From assembly GCA_022566715.1 (NCBI GenBank), contig JADFIH010000004.1, forward strand, positions 1-56,485: a stretch of DNA of 56,485 bases, written 5' to 3'. The DNA is from Pseudomonadota bacterium (GTDB taxonomy: Bacteria > Pseudomonadota > Alphaproteobacteria > SHVP01). Made by a program: the position numbers and the translations under genes. A model generated the notes under the pieces. It saw nothing but the letters and a program-made list of their open reading frames with translations. It was not told where the DNA came from and ran no database searches. This document shows, piece by piece, positions 35,884-44,924 of the stretch; position 1 is the first letter of the stretch, and the number at the start of each line of letters is the position of its first letter.

Positions 35884-36671
35884 GCCACCAGATTAAAGAC
35901 TTCCGGCGCGGAGAGCCAGCAAACGCGCCGATTTTCGGCGGTTGCCGCGAACAGGCGAGCGAGGAACCCCCAGGCCGCTTCGTCCATGACCGCGTGGTGG
36001 GTCAAGAGACCCGTTGGACTTGACTCGCGGCGCAGCCGGCGGACGCGCAAACAATCGGACAATTGGGTTAGCGCCTCGGAATCCCCAATGAATCCGCGTG
36101 TGCCCCGCCAATCCACGATATCGAGATGGACGTCCGCGACGGCAAGGCTCGGGGCCACGGCTAGGCTCGGCTGGGGTTCAACCGGTTCGCGCGGCGCCTT
36201 GCGCGAGATGGCCCGCAAACCGAGTTGTGGCAAATGCGGATAAAGATTATCGGTCATGCGATTCCATGGGGGCACAAAGACGGGAACCGCGCGGCCACCA
36301 AACAGCGTGTGAACCTTTTCCCATGCAGCGGCGATCTCGGATTTCATTGCGGCGATGGGCCGGTCCGCGCCGAACTCGGCCTTCTTTTTACCGGCGGGCG
36401 CGTGGTTCAGGTGGCGGTAGCCATGGACGGCGGCGTGAACGTGGCTCGCGCCCTCAAGGCGCGCCGCCAGCGCGGCTTCGGCGGGGTCGGGAATAACGGC
36501 GAGGCAGAGCGGCAGCGCGGACTGGTCTTGCAACTCGAGTAAACGGTCTAGCTCCTGCGTCACGGCGGCCGCATCGTCATCGCGCCACCACAGGGTCGCG
36601 GCCATCCCCGCACGATCCCAGTCAGCGAGCTCTTGCTCGAAGCGCGCCCAGGCGCTGCCGTCGGCGTCCAT
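35880..36671 (-). CDS. Polysaccharide-deacetylase-like protein
   Basis: A 263-residue protein of the NodB/polysaccharide deacetylase superfamily. The metal-site segments are WWRDDDAA (residues 28-35) and HAAVHGYRHLNHAP, and FVPPWNRM is the substrate-groove motif. HAVMDEAAWGF near the C-terminus may supply the last catalytic histidine. No signal peptide, so it would act on a cytoplasmic lipid-linked or nucleotide-linked sugar rather than on periplasmic glycan. It lies 3 bases after the upstream glycosyltransferase stop and overlaps the PH-like gene by four. Confidence 0.82.
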   Translation of the reverse strand: MDADGSAWARFEQELADWDRAGMAATLWWRDDDAAAVTQELDRLLELQDQSALPLCLAVIPDPAEAALAARLEGASHVHAAVHGYRHLNHAPAGKKKAEFGADRPIAAMKSEIAAAWEKVHTLFGGRAVPVFVPPWNRMTDNLYPHLPQLGLRAISRKAPREPVEPQPSLAVAPSLAVADVHLDIVDWRGTRGFIGDSEALTQLSDCLRVRRLRRESSPTGLLTHHAVMDEAAWGFLARLFAATAENRRVCWLSAPEVFNLVA

Positions 36672-36674
36672 GCC

Positions 36675-37835
36675 TTACCAGTCCAGCGCGTCGGCCCACC
36701 CGCGCACCAGGTCCGCGGTCTTTTCCGCGCCCGCCGTGTCGAGCCCCGCGTTACTTGTGGGCGGCCCCGCGAGGGCGGCGTCGGCCGCGCGGGCAATCGC
36801 CCGGGGCGACAAATCATCCTCATTCACCACCTGGAACGCGCCAAGCTTGGCCATTTCGCGCGCCCGAAGGGTCTGCTCGGTTTCGATTCCGCCGGCATAG
36901 GGGACGATGACCGCCCGCGTACCGGCCTCCAGCACTTCCATCAGCGTATTGTAGCCACCCTGGCTGATCGACAGGCCGCAGTTCGCAAGCAGGGTGGTGA
37001 AGTCGGCGCGCGCGCGCTCCACCACGACGCCGCCGCCAGCAAGGGCCGCGACCTCACCGTATTCGGGCTCCGGCACGTTTACACCGACGAGGACCCGCCA
37101 GGTGCGGCCCGCGGCGGACGTCAATGGCCGGGCCTCGATCGCGTCGCGCAACAGGGTCAGCCCCACCGCGCCGCCGCCCGCGGACACGATGACCTCCCCG
37201 CGGCCCGTGGCCGAGTCGCCGCGGCTGCGTCCCGTGCGGTCGACGACGTAACCCGTGTAATTGATCTTGCCGGCGATCTCGCGCGCATGGGGAAAGGTTC
37301 GCTCGAAGGGGATGAAGTCGGGGTCGCCATGCACCAACACATGATCGAAATACCGATTCACGCGCGCCAGCATCTCCTCGTTACGCTCCGGCTTGTGCTG
37401 GGCCACCAGGATGTCCCGCACGGAGGAGGCGATGACCGGGCGCCGTTCGCGCGCGCTCGCCTCGTCGAGCAGGGGCAGAAGCTCGAAGCGCATCTGGCGC
37501 CGCCCGAAGGGGAAGAGCTCCACCAGGACGACGTGAGGGTCAGAGTCGCGGTAGGCGGCGAGGAGCGTTTCGCGGCGGCGTGCCTTCCAGGCCTCGTCGA
37601 TCGGCGCGCCGTGGTCATCCAGGAGTTTCTTGAAATGAAGATCGGCGGCGCGGGTGGCCGGAAGTTGAACGAACCGGGCGTCCGCGAAATCCACCCCGGG
37701 AATCTCGCCCCCGCCCGACGCGACGGTCACCGCCAGACCCCGCGCCGCCATGGCCCGCGTGATCGTCGCCGCCCGGCGCAGGTGGCCGATGCCAAGCAGG
37801 TGTTGCACGTAGAAGAAGACGCGCCGGCGGCTCAT
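36675..37835 (-). CDS. MurG/COG4671-like glycosyltransferase, second copy
   Basis: A 386-residue GT-B fold protein. The N-terminal loop QHLLGIGHLRRAATITRAMA matches the GLGHxxR signature of MurG-like enzymes, and the C-terminal donor-binding half has SQGGYNTLMEVLEAGTRAVI, followed by YAGGIETEQTLRAREMAKLG. It is homologous to the product at 40854-42158 in overall layout. Likely cytoplasmic or peripheral on the inner membrane, adding a sugar to a lipid or glycan acceptor. It overlaps the phosphatase stop by four bases. Confidence 0.87.
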   Translation of the reverse strand: MSRRRVFFYVQHLLGIGHLRRAATITRAMAARGLAVTVASGGGEIPGVDFADARFVQLPATRAADLHFKKLLDDHGAPIDEAWKARRRETLLAAYRDSDPHVVLVELFPFGRRQMRFELLPLLDEASARERRPVIASSVRDILVAQHKPERNEEMLARVNRYFDHVLVHGDPDFIPFERTFPHAREIAGKINYTGYVVDRTGRSRGDSATGRGEVIVSAGGGAVGLTLLRDAIEARPLTSAAGRTWRVLVGVNVPEPEYGEVAALAGGGVVVERARADFTTLLANCGLSISQGGYNTLMEVLEAGTRAVIVPYAGGIETEQTLRAREMAKLGAFQVVNEDDLSPRAIARAADAALAGPPTSNAGLDTAGAEKTADLVRGWADALDW

Positions 37836-38428
37836 GGCGAGGCCGCGCTCAGCGGAAGGTTCAATTCCTTGACACTAGGATGCCCGTCCGCGTCCAGGGT
37901 GAACAGGTGGGCGGCGCTGCGTTCGAACGTGCAGGGCGGCTCGCCGGTCATGTCCCAGTCGAGAGCGAGCGAGGTCAGGGCCCGGATGACGCCCAGATGG
38001 GTGACGGCGGCCACGGGTTCGCCGGCCCGCGCCACTTCGGCGAGCCACGGCGCGATGCGGTGGCGAACTTCGCGGGGCGACTCGCCGCCGGCCGGCCGGA
38101 AGTCGAGCCCCCGTGCTTCGTTGGCGGTGAACGCCGAACCGTGTTCCACCCGTAACTCGGCGAGGGTCCGGCCCTCCCATGCGGACCAGTTCATTTCGAT
38201 AAGTCTTGGTTCGATCTCGGGCGCGCGGCCGAACAGGAGAAGCGCGGTTTCGGTGGCGCGCGACAAGGGGCTGGCGACCACGCGCACACCCTCCAACATC
38301 TTGGGAACCCGCCAACGCGATACTTCGGCGCGCCCCTTTTCGCTCAGCGGAATATCCCGATGCCCCTGTGTGCGGCGCTGCTCGTTCCACGCCGTCGGGC
38401 CGTGCCGGATGAGCGCGACAAGGGTCAC
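37832..38428 (-). CDS. Histidine phosphatase family protein
   Basis: A 198-residue member of the phosphoglycerate-mutase-like phosphatases. RHGPTAWNEQRR at residues 8-19 contains the phosphohistidine H9; SPLSRATETALLLF supplies a second arginine, and VAAVTHLGVIRAL the second catalytic histidine. GTG 38428 overlaps the preceding glycosyltransferase stop by four bases. In this setting it may dephosphorylate a sugar phosphate or lipid-linked intermediate; alpha-ribazole phosphatase activity is an alternative but no cobalamin genes are near. The long frame up to 39334 is shadow. Confidence 0.9.
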   Translation of the reverse strand: MTLVALIRHGPTAWNEQRRTQGHRDIPLSEKGRAEVSRWRVPKMLEGVRVVASPLSRATETALLLFGRAPEIEPRLIEMNWSAWEGRTLAELRVEHGSAFTANEARGLDFRPAGGESPREVRHRIAPWLAEVARAGEPVAAVTHLGVIRALTSLALDWDMTGEPPCTFERSAAHLFTLDADGHPSVKELNLPLSAASP

Positions 38429-39621
38429 GGCGCCGTCCGCTGGCCGCCACGCCGATGATGGCGGGCCTGCGCGTGCTTCAGGGTCCGGGCCAGAATGCGC
38501 GCGGCATGCCCAACCGTCCTCTCGCTGGTGATGCGCGCTTGCCCCTGCGAACCCAATTTTCGGCGAAGCCGGCCATCTTGTAGAAGTTGCTCGACGAGAC
38601 GCGCCAGCGCCGCCGCGTCTTCCTCCGGCGCCAGCAGGCCGCCCACGCCGTCCTCCACTACGTCCGGGACGCCCCGAACGCGGCCCGCGACAACGGGTAT
38701 CCCGGCGGCTTGCGCTTCCAGCATCGCCATTCCATAAGCCTCGTGGACCGCCGGCCAGACATAGAGGTCGCTCGCCGCGTAGAGGCCGGGCAGGGTCTCG
38801 GGCGCGCACGCGCCGGCAAAGGACACCAACCCGCGCGAATCGGACTCGGAAGCGGACTCGAGCGGCTCGAGGGCCGCGTGAACCCGCGCCCGGACAGGTC
38901 CGTCGCCGACGATAAGAAGCCGCCACGGTGCGGCGCGGATGAAGCCCAAGGCCTTGGCCAGAAGCCGGTAAGACTCGAGTTTCGGGCCATCGCGCATCAT
39001 TGCGACCGCCAGTATCCAAGGCGCCTCCGGGTCGAGGCCGAATTCCGCCGCCACGGAGTGCCGGTGCGCCGCCCTGTTTTCGCATGCCGCCACGAAGGGC
39101 GCCGGATCGAGAAACGGCGGCAGGTAGACCATCCTCTCCGGGTCCGCCACCAGGGGCCCGACCATGGCCATGTCGGCCCGGGTCAGGTTGACCACGGCGT
39201 CCGCGGCGCGGATGGCCGCTTCCGTGGCGTCGTGCCCAAGGCCCCAAGGGCCGTTTGCCCGCTTCGGCGCGTGCGACGCCTCGGCGATGACATAGGGAAT
39301 GCCGAGTGCGCGGCTGATATGCGGGCCCAACCAATCGGGCGCCTTGTAGTAGACGTGATAGGTGAACCAGGCTTCGGGGCTGGGCAGTACCCCCGACTTG
39401 TATTGGGATACCAGCCGGGCGGCCTCGGCTTCGCCCGCGGCCCGGATATCCGCCTGGGTATCAGGCGCGGTCGCGGCGCAGAAGCTGCGAAACCCAGAGG
39501 CCACATCGACCTCATGCCCCGCCTGACGCAAGGCATCCAGCAGCAGACGGCCAACCCGGCGGTCGCCAGACGGCGTCTTATGCGAGGGCGTCTTGAGCGG
39601 CGCGTAAAAGGCAACGCGCAT
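38425..39621 (-). CDS. GT4-like glycosyltransferase (a)
   Basis: A 398-residue GT-B glycosyltransferase. The N-terminus MRVAFYAPLKTPSHKTPSGD is typical of GT4 acceptor domains, and the donor site E-x7-E reads EAYGMAMLEAQAAGIPVVAG. The C-terminal TSERTVGHAARILARTLKHA has the usual return helix. Start at 39621 is 6 bases after the next upstream gene's stop. Sugar donor unknown. Confidence 0.9.
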   Translation of the reverse strand: MRVAFYAPLKTPSHKTPSGDRRVGRLLLDALRQAGHEVDVASGFRSFCAATAPDTQADIRAAGEAEAARLVSQYKSGVLPSPEAWFTYHVYYKAPDWLGPHISRALGIPYVIAEASHAPKRANGPWGLGHDATEAAIRAADAVVNLTRADMAMVGPLVADPERMVYLPPFLDPAPFVAACENRAAHRHSVAAEFGLDPEAPWILAVAMMRDGPKLESYRLLAKALGFIRAAPWRLLIVGDGPVRARVHAALEPLESASESDSRGLVSFAGACAPETLPGLYAASDLYVWPAVHEAYGMAMLEAQAAGIPVVAGRVRGVPDVVEDGVGGLLAPEEDAAALARLVEQLLQDGRLRRKLGSQGQARITSERTVGHAARILARTLKHAQARHHRRGGQRTAP

Positions 39622-39627
39622 GCCTGC

Positions 39628-40857
39628 TCATTCCGCCGCCTGGCGGCGATCCAATCCGAACTTCGCCGCCAACTGATCGATACCGCGGCCCATGCCGTAT
39701 GACTGACGCACCCTTGCGGCGCCGGCCTGGCCGAACCGGGCGCGTTCCGACGGATCGCGAATGAGGGAGGCCAACGCCGCGGAGAGCGCATGCACGTCTC
39801 CAGGCGCGACGAGGCGCCCTGTTTTTCCATCCTCGATCAACTCGGGGATCGCGGAAACCCTGGTTGAAAGGCAGGCGAGTTCCTGGCTTTGCGCTTCCAT
39901 GAGCACGTTGGGGAGCCCATCGCGGTCGCCACTTTTGGCAATGCGGCTCGCCAACACAAAGATGTCGGCCTCGCGGTAGGCGGCCAGGACAACCCCCTGC
40001 GGCTGGGCGCCTCGCCATTCGATTCGCCCGCTCAGTCCAAGGCGGCGGGCCCGCGTCTTGAGGTCGCGGAGGCGTTCGCCACCGCCGATGTGAATAAACC
40101 GCCAATCGAGATCATCCGGCAGGTTTGCCAGCGCGCGGAGGAGGTCGTCATAGCCCTTTTTCTCGACCGCCCGGCCGACCGAAAGAATGACGACTTGCTC
40201 GCCCGCGCCGCGCGGCGGCCGCTTTGGCGGCACGGCGAAGCGCGCCATATCAAGCCCGTGGTAGACCAGATCGACCTTGTCCGGCGCACCCAGAGCGGCC
40301 AGGTGCTCGCGGTTCACCGCGGTACACGTGACGAGCCAGGCGCAGTCGGAAAGTTTTTCGCGCTTCTCCCATTCGGGCGTGGTCCAAACGTCCTTGGCGT
40401 GCGCCGACACGCTCCACGGCAGGTCACGCAGCATCGCGGCATAGCGGGTCACCGATGCCGGCGTATGCAGGAAATGGGCGTGAAGGTGCCTCACCTCCGC
40501 GCCGAGTTCATGCGCCAGCACCAGCGCCTGACCGAAGCGGCGGATTCGGTTGGAGGTCCGCTCGCGCCGAAGATCGCGCCACCAAACCGCGCGCGCGGCC
40601 CGGTAGGCCGGCCAGCGGCGCAGCGCCCGCCAGGCCCGCCAGACCCGGCGTGGCTGACGCCACAGATATTCCGGCAGGTAAAGAAGCGGCGCCTCGATTT
40701 CCGCGTGAACGGGGTGCCGCGCGCGGTCGGTGGGCTGGCGCAACGACACGATCAGGATGCGCAGGCCGCGCTCCTCCAGCGCCCTGATCTCCTGAGCGAT
40801 GAATGTCTCCGACAGCCTCGGGTAGCCTTTGAGAATGAAAGCGACTGTCCCTGTCAC
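39628..40857 (-). CDS. GT4-like glycosyltransferase (b), WcaL-like
   Basis: A 409-residue glycosyltransferase. AFILKGYPRLSETFIAQEIR at the N-terminus is the signature seen in colanic-acid-type WcaL enzymes, HLHAHFLHTPASV is the acceptor-side motif, and the donor site has DGLPNVLMEAQSQELACLST. The catalytic EX7E is represented by the glutamate in LMEAQ. It overlaps the upstream GT by four bases (40854-40857), consistent with translational coupling. It likely extends an exopolysaccharide or glycolipid. Confidence 0.91.
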   Translation of the reverse strand: MTGTVAFILKGYPRLSETFIAQEIRALEERGLRILIVSLRQPTDRARHPVHAEIEAPLLYLPEYLWRQPRRVWRAWRALRRWPAYRAARAVWWRDLRRERTSNRIRRFGQALVLAHELGAEVRHLHAHFLHTPASVTRYAAMLRDLPWSVSAHAKDVWTTPEWEKREKLSDCAWLVTCTAVNREHLAALGAPDKVDLVYHGLDMARFAVPPKRPPRGAGEQVVILSVGRAVEKKGYDDLLRALANLPDDLDWRFIHIGGGERLRDLKTRARRLGLSGRIEWRGAQPQGVVLAAYREADIFVLASRIAKSGDRDGLPNVLMEAQSQELACLSTRVSAIPELIEDGKTGRLVAPGDVHALSAALASLIRDPSERARFGQAGAARVRQSYGMGRGIDQLAAKFGLDRRQAAE

Positions 40858-42158
40858 GGACGCCTCTGGCCGAGGGCGGCCGCCGTTTCGACCGGGTCCT
40901 TCCGCCGTTCGATCCAGGGCTTGATGAGGCGGTCGAGGTTTTCCAGGCCCTCCAACAGGCCCGGCACCACCACTTCGGACGGCTTGGTCTGCCGCGGCAG
41001 ACGCCGCAACGCCGCGGCCATGACCTTGGGGTCCAGATCGTCTTGGTATTCAAGCATCTGCACCAAGCCCAGCTCCTGCGCCCGCGACGCACGAATGAAT
41101 TGCTCGCGCCGCGGCGCCGTACGCGGCAGGAGGATCGCCCGCTTGTCGAGCGAGAGAATCTCGCAAAAGGTATTGTAACCGCCCATGGCGATGACTCCCA
41201 CGGCGTCGGCCACCAGGCTCTCCATGTGGGTATCGAAGGTGATGGCCTCGACGCGCTTGAGCTTGGCCGCGCGGGCGCGGAAGTTCGCCTGAAGCTCGGG
41301 CTGCATGAACGGCCCGAGCACGAGCAACGCCGGATAGGGAAGCAAGGGATCGGTCTCGTAGGCCCGTAGAATCCACTCGATCAAGGCCTCGCCGTCACCG
41401 CCACCGCCCGTCGTCGCCAGCACGTACGGATTGCGGGTTATTTCCAATGGCGCCACGTCAGAACTCTGTGGGACGCTGCGCCGCAGATAGCCGGTATAGG
41501 TCAACTTTCGCAACACCGAATCCGGCATCTCGATCGACTCCAGCGGTTTGCAGATTTGCGGCAGACCGTAGACCCAGATCGCGTCGTAAAGATTCCGCAG
41601 CGCCGGCATGACGTTCTTGCGCTTCCATTCGGGCGCCAGGAGCTCGGGCGAATCCATGACGTCGCGCAGGCCCAGCACCAGATGCGAGCCGCGTTTTTTC
41701 AGCATGATCAGGGTCTCGTGGACCTCGCCCCGCAGGCCCAGCGGTTCCTTGTCGACGATGAACACGTGCGGGTCGAAAATTTCGGCCGTGTGTTTAATGA
41801 TGGACGACCGCATCGACAGGGTCTTCTCCAGGTCGATGTGCAGGTTCAGGGCCGTGTACTCACCGTTGCGCAGCTTGATGACGCCGGGGATTCGCACGAA
41901 GTCGACGCGCGCCCGGAAATCGAAGCTGCCGATGATGGGCGACCCGGAAAGGATCAAGACGGAGAGATTCTTATTCCGCTCCACGAGGGCGTGGGCAATC
42001 GTGCGGCAGCGCCGCAGATGTCCAAGGCCCATCGTGTCGTGACTGTAAATGAGGACGCGTGAACCGTCTTCGCCGCGCCCAGTGCCCATTTCGCCGCCCA
42101 TTACCGCGTTCATTTCGAATCTTCTGTCCGTCCCTAGAACCGGCGGAAATCGATTCAT
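40854..42158 (-). CDS. MurG/COG4671-like glycosyltransferase, first copy
   Basis: A 434-residue predicted glycosyltransferase and the first gene of the minus-strand run. YSHDTMGLGHLRRCRTIAHA carries the GLGHxRR loop, and MGGYNTFCEILSLDKRAILL then PRTAPRREQFIRASRAQELG form the nucleotide-sugar half. The start is uncertain: ATG 42158, 42113 and nearby codons are all in frame, and the conserved part begins at about residue 35. A 99-base divergent region separates it from the ABC-exporter-like gene, where promoters for both directions must lie. Confidence 0.87.
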   Translation of the reverse strand: MNRFPPVLGTDRRFEMNAVMGGEMGTGRGEDGSRVLIYSHDTMGLGHLRRCRTIAHALVERNKNLSVLILSGSPIIGSFDFRARVDFVRIPGVIKLRNGEYTALNLHIDLEKTLSMRSSIIKHTAEIFDPHVFIVDKEPLGLRGEVHETLIMLKKRGSHLVLGLRDVMDSPELLAPEWKRKNVMPALRNLYDAIWVYGLPQICKPLESIEMPDSVLRKLTYTGYLRRSVPQSSDVAPLEITRNPYVLATTGGGGDGEALIEWILRAYETDPLLPYPALLVLGPFMQPELQANFRARAAKLKRVEAITFDTHMESLVADAVGVIAMGGYNTFCEILSLDKRAILLPRTAPRREQFIRASRAQELGLVQMLEYQDDLDPKVMAAALRRLPRQTKPSEVVVPGLLEGLENLDRLIKPWIERRKDPVETAAALGQRRP

Positions 42159-42257
42159 TTTTATGCTTGATCGGATTGTGGATAGATTCGAGGATAAAGG
42201 TCAAGAGAAACGCCAGATTATGAAGAGGGCCGCACGGTTTAATTTAAGGCGACCGCG

Positions 42258-44915
42258 ATGGAATCAAGTATTTTCAAATATATACGGCGCTATAGCCTTC
42301 GCCAGCAGATCTGGATAGTTATCGTCTCGGGCGCTTCATTTCCGTTTCTCTATCTGTTCTATGAATTGCCCAAGAGGATCGTCAATGACGCGATCCTTTC
42401 CGATCCCGAGCGCTTTCCGGTCGAGTTGTTTGGTCTGGAGCTAGGCCACTTCACTTTCCTGTTCGCCTTGTGCGGGGTGTTCCTGATCCTCGTCGTGATC
42501 AATCAGGGGTTCAAGTATTACATCAATCTTTTCAAAGGTTTAACCGGAGAGCGGATGCTCCGCCGGCTGCGCTTCGACCTCTACTCCCGGGTTTTGCGCT
42601 TTCCGTTGCCGACCTTCCGCAACATGTCCCAGGGCGAAATCATTCCCATGATTACGGCCGAAGTGGAGCCGCTCGGCGGCTTCATTGGCGACGCCTATGC
42701 CCAGCCCGCCTTCCAGGGCGGGCAACTTCTTGTGATTATTGCCTTCCTGTTTGTCGCCAATCCGATCATGGCGGGCGCGGCGGTGGCGCTCTATCCGCTG
42801 CAGGTTTACGTCATCCCGAAGCTGCAACGCCGGGTGAACCTGTTGGGTAAGGAGCGGGTTCGGTTGGTGCGAAAACTGTCGGATCGCATCGGCGAAACCG
42901 TGCAGGGCGTGCAGGAGGTGCACGTCCACGACACGTCCCGGTTGGAACGCGCCGACTTCTCCATCCGGCTCGGCGAGATCTTCGAGGTTCGCTACAAGAT
43001 CTACCGTCAGAAATTCGTCATCAAGTTCATCAATAACTTCATCCAGCAACTGGGGCCGTTCTTTTTCTATTCTCTGGGCGGGTTCCTGGTGATCAGCGAG
43101 TCGCTTGACATCGGAACGTTGTTGGCGTCCATCGCCGCCCACAAGGATTTGGCGGCGCCGTGGAAACAGCTTCTGAACTACTACCAAATCAGCGCCGACT
43201 CGCGAATTAAGTACGAGAATGTCGTTTCGCAATTCGAGCCGGCCGGCATGCACGATTCAAGCCTACAGGACACGGAACCCGAGCAGATAACGCCCCTGAC
43301 GGGCGAGGTTGCGACCTTCAACCTGACGCTTAACGACGACCAAGATGTCCCCGTCGTCGACGGTGTCAATTTGAAATTCAGCCTGGACCAGAGCGTCGCC
43401 GTCGTTGGCGCCGGGGGACCGGGCCGCGACAACTTGATGCTGTTGCTCGCACGGCTTTTGGACCCGCACGGCGGCCGCGTGACCGTGGGCGGACAGGATA
43501 CCATCGGCCTACCCGAAGCGATCACCGGGCGGCGCATGTCGTTCGTCGGGTCCGCCGGGTACGTCTTCGCCGCGACAATCGCCAGCAATCTTTACTACGG
43601 GCTTAAGCACCGTCAAATCGGTCCAAATCCCGACGATGAGGCGGCGACCGAGCACAAACAAAAAACCGCGGAATCACTGCGGTCGGGCAACAGCACCGAT
43701 GATTTTTTTGGGGATTGGGTGGACCTGGCCGGGGCCGGGCTCGCGAACACCGCGGAGCTCGACCGGAAGGCGTTCAGGGTTCTCGACCTCGTGGAGTTTA
43801 GGGACGACGTTTACCGGTTCGGCTTGCGCGGCACGTTCGATCCGGGCAAGGAACCGGAGCGCGCCGAAGCCATCATGAAGGCGCGCGAGGCGCTGCGGGT
43901 TCGGGCAAAGGCCGACCCTGGCATCGCCGCGTTGATCGAGACCTTCGACCGTACGAAGTACAACGCCAACGCGACCATGGCGGAAAACCTTCTATTCGGG
44001 AACGCCATCGGTGATGTGTTCAAGATGGACCGTTTGGCAGAAAACGACTACGTCCGATCCGTCCTGAAAAAGGCCGGTCTTACGGACACGATCCTTCAGG
44101 TTGGTTTCCAGGTCGCCGCGACCATGATCGAGTTGTTCGCCGATCTTCCGCCCGATCACGAAATTTTCCAGCAATTCAGCTTTATCAGCGCGGATGAACT
44201 CTCGGAATTTCAAGCCATACTGAGCCGCGCGGACAAGGATCACCCAGAGACGTTGTCGTCCGACGACCGGTCGAAGTTACTCTCCTTGCCCTTCCTCATC
44301 ATTCCGGCGCGCCATCGTCTCGGCCTGATTACGGACGATCTGCAGGCCCAAATTCTCAAGGCGCGCGAAATCTTCGCCGCCGACTTGCCGGACGATCTGC
44401 GCGCCGCGGTGGAGTTTTACGAGCCCGACCGGTATATCAGCGCCGCCAATATCCAGGACAACATTCTGTTCGGGAAGATATCGCACGGCGAAGCCCATGC
44501 GGCGGACAATGTCGGTCAGCTCATCTCCGAGGTCATCCGCGACCTGAGCCTAAGCGACGAGATTGTCCGCGTGGGTCTTGACTACCATGTCGGTGTCGGC
44601 GGCGCCCGGCTGACGCCTGCCCAGCGGCAGAAGCTGGTCCTCGCCCGCTCCCTGATCAAACAGCCGGATCTACTCCTGATATCAGAGGGATTAAACACGC
44701 TGGACGCGGCGGCCCAATCTCGGATCATGGAAAATCTCCTTGAGGAGTATGATGGGCGGGCGCTCGTCTGGTCGCTGCAGCGGCCCGAGCTCGCCGAGGC
44801 GTTCGATCGGGTGATCGTGATGGAAGGGGGCAAAGTCAAGGAACAGGGTACGTTCGCCGAATTAAAGGGGGCGGGAAACCTGCTTGCCGGACTCGTCGCC
44901 GAAAGGGTTGCGTAA
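42258..44915 (+). CDS. ABC-exporter-like protein with degenerate, internally triplicated ATPase domain
   Basis: An 885-residue protein. Residues 1-330 are an ABC exporter transmembrane domain with about six helices (for example FTFLFALCGVFLILVVINQ). The ATPase half is degenerate: Walker A reads GAGGPGRD (384-391, lysine to arginine), the Q-loop glutamine is absent at VGSAGYVF, the signature is LTPAQ (785-789), Walker B is LLLISE (805-810, aspartate to serine) and the H-loop is SLQRPE. The Q-loop-following segment occurs three times: TIASNLYYG (440), ATMAENLLFG (572) and ANIQDNILFG (730), each followed by a helix ending near VGL. It is the first gene of a plus-strand unit. ATP hydrolysis is doubtful. 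Confidence 0.93.
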   Translation: MESSIFKYIRRYSLRQQIWIVIVSGASFPFLYLFYELPKRIVNDAILSDPERFPVELFGLELGHFTFLFALCGVFLILVVINQGFKYYINLFKGLTGERMLRRLRFDLYSRVLRFPLPTFRNMSQGEIIPMITAEVEPLGGFIGDAYAQPAFQGGQLLVIIAFLFVANPIMAGAAVALYPLQVYVIPKLQRRVNLLGKERVRLVRKLSDRIGETVQGVQEVHVHDTSRLERADFSIRLGEIFEVRYKIYRQKFVIKFINNFIQQLGPFFFYSLGGFLVISESLDIGTLLASIAAHKDLAAPWKQLLNYYQISADSRIKYENVVSQFEPAGMHDSSLQDTEPEQITPLTGEVATFNLTLNDDQDVPVVDGVNLKFSLDQSVAVVGAGGPGRDNLMLLLARLLDPHGGRVTVGGQDTIGLPEAITGRRMSFVGSAGYVFAATIASNLYYGLKHRQIGPNPDDEAATEHKQKTAESLRSGNSTDDFFGDWVDLAGAGLANTAELDRKAFRVLDLVEFRDDVYRFGLRGTFDPGKEPERAEAIMKAREALRVRAKADPGIAALIETFDRTKYNANATMAENLLFGNAIGDVFKMDRLAENDYVRSVLKKAGLTDTILQVGFQVAATMIELFADLPPDHEIFQQFSFISADELSEFQAILSRADKDHPETLSSDDRSKLLSLPFLIIPARHRLGLITDDLQAQILKAREIFAADLPDDLRAAVEFYEPDRYISAANIQDNILFGKISHGEAHAADNVGQLISEVIRDLSLSDEIVRVGLDYHVGVGGARLTPAQRQKLVLARSLIKQPDLLLISEGLNTLDAAAQSRIMENLLEEYDGRALVWSLQRPELAEAFDRVIVMEGGKVKEQGTFAELKGAGNLLAGLVAERVA

Positions 44916-44924
44916 GGAGACTCC

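Noticed and set aside
36633-38531. 632-codon plus-strand open frame
   Set aside because: Opposite the glycosyltransferase and phosphatase genes with clear motifs; arginine- and glycine-rich shadow.
37832-39334. N-terminal extension of the histidine phosphatase to 500 residues
   Set aside because: The extension reads the glycosyltransferase gene in another frame; the conserved phosphatase starts at GTG 38428.
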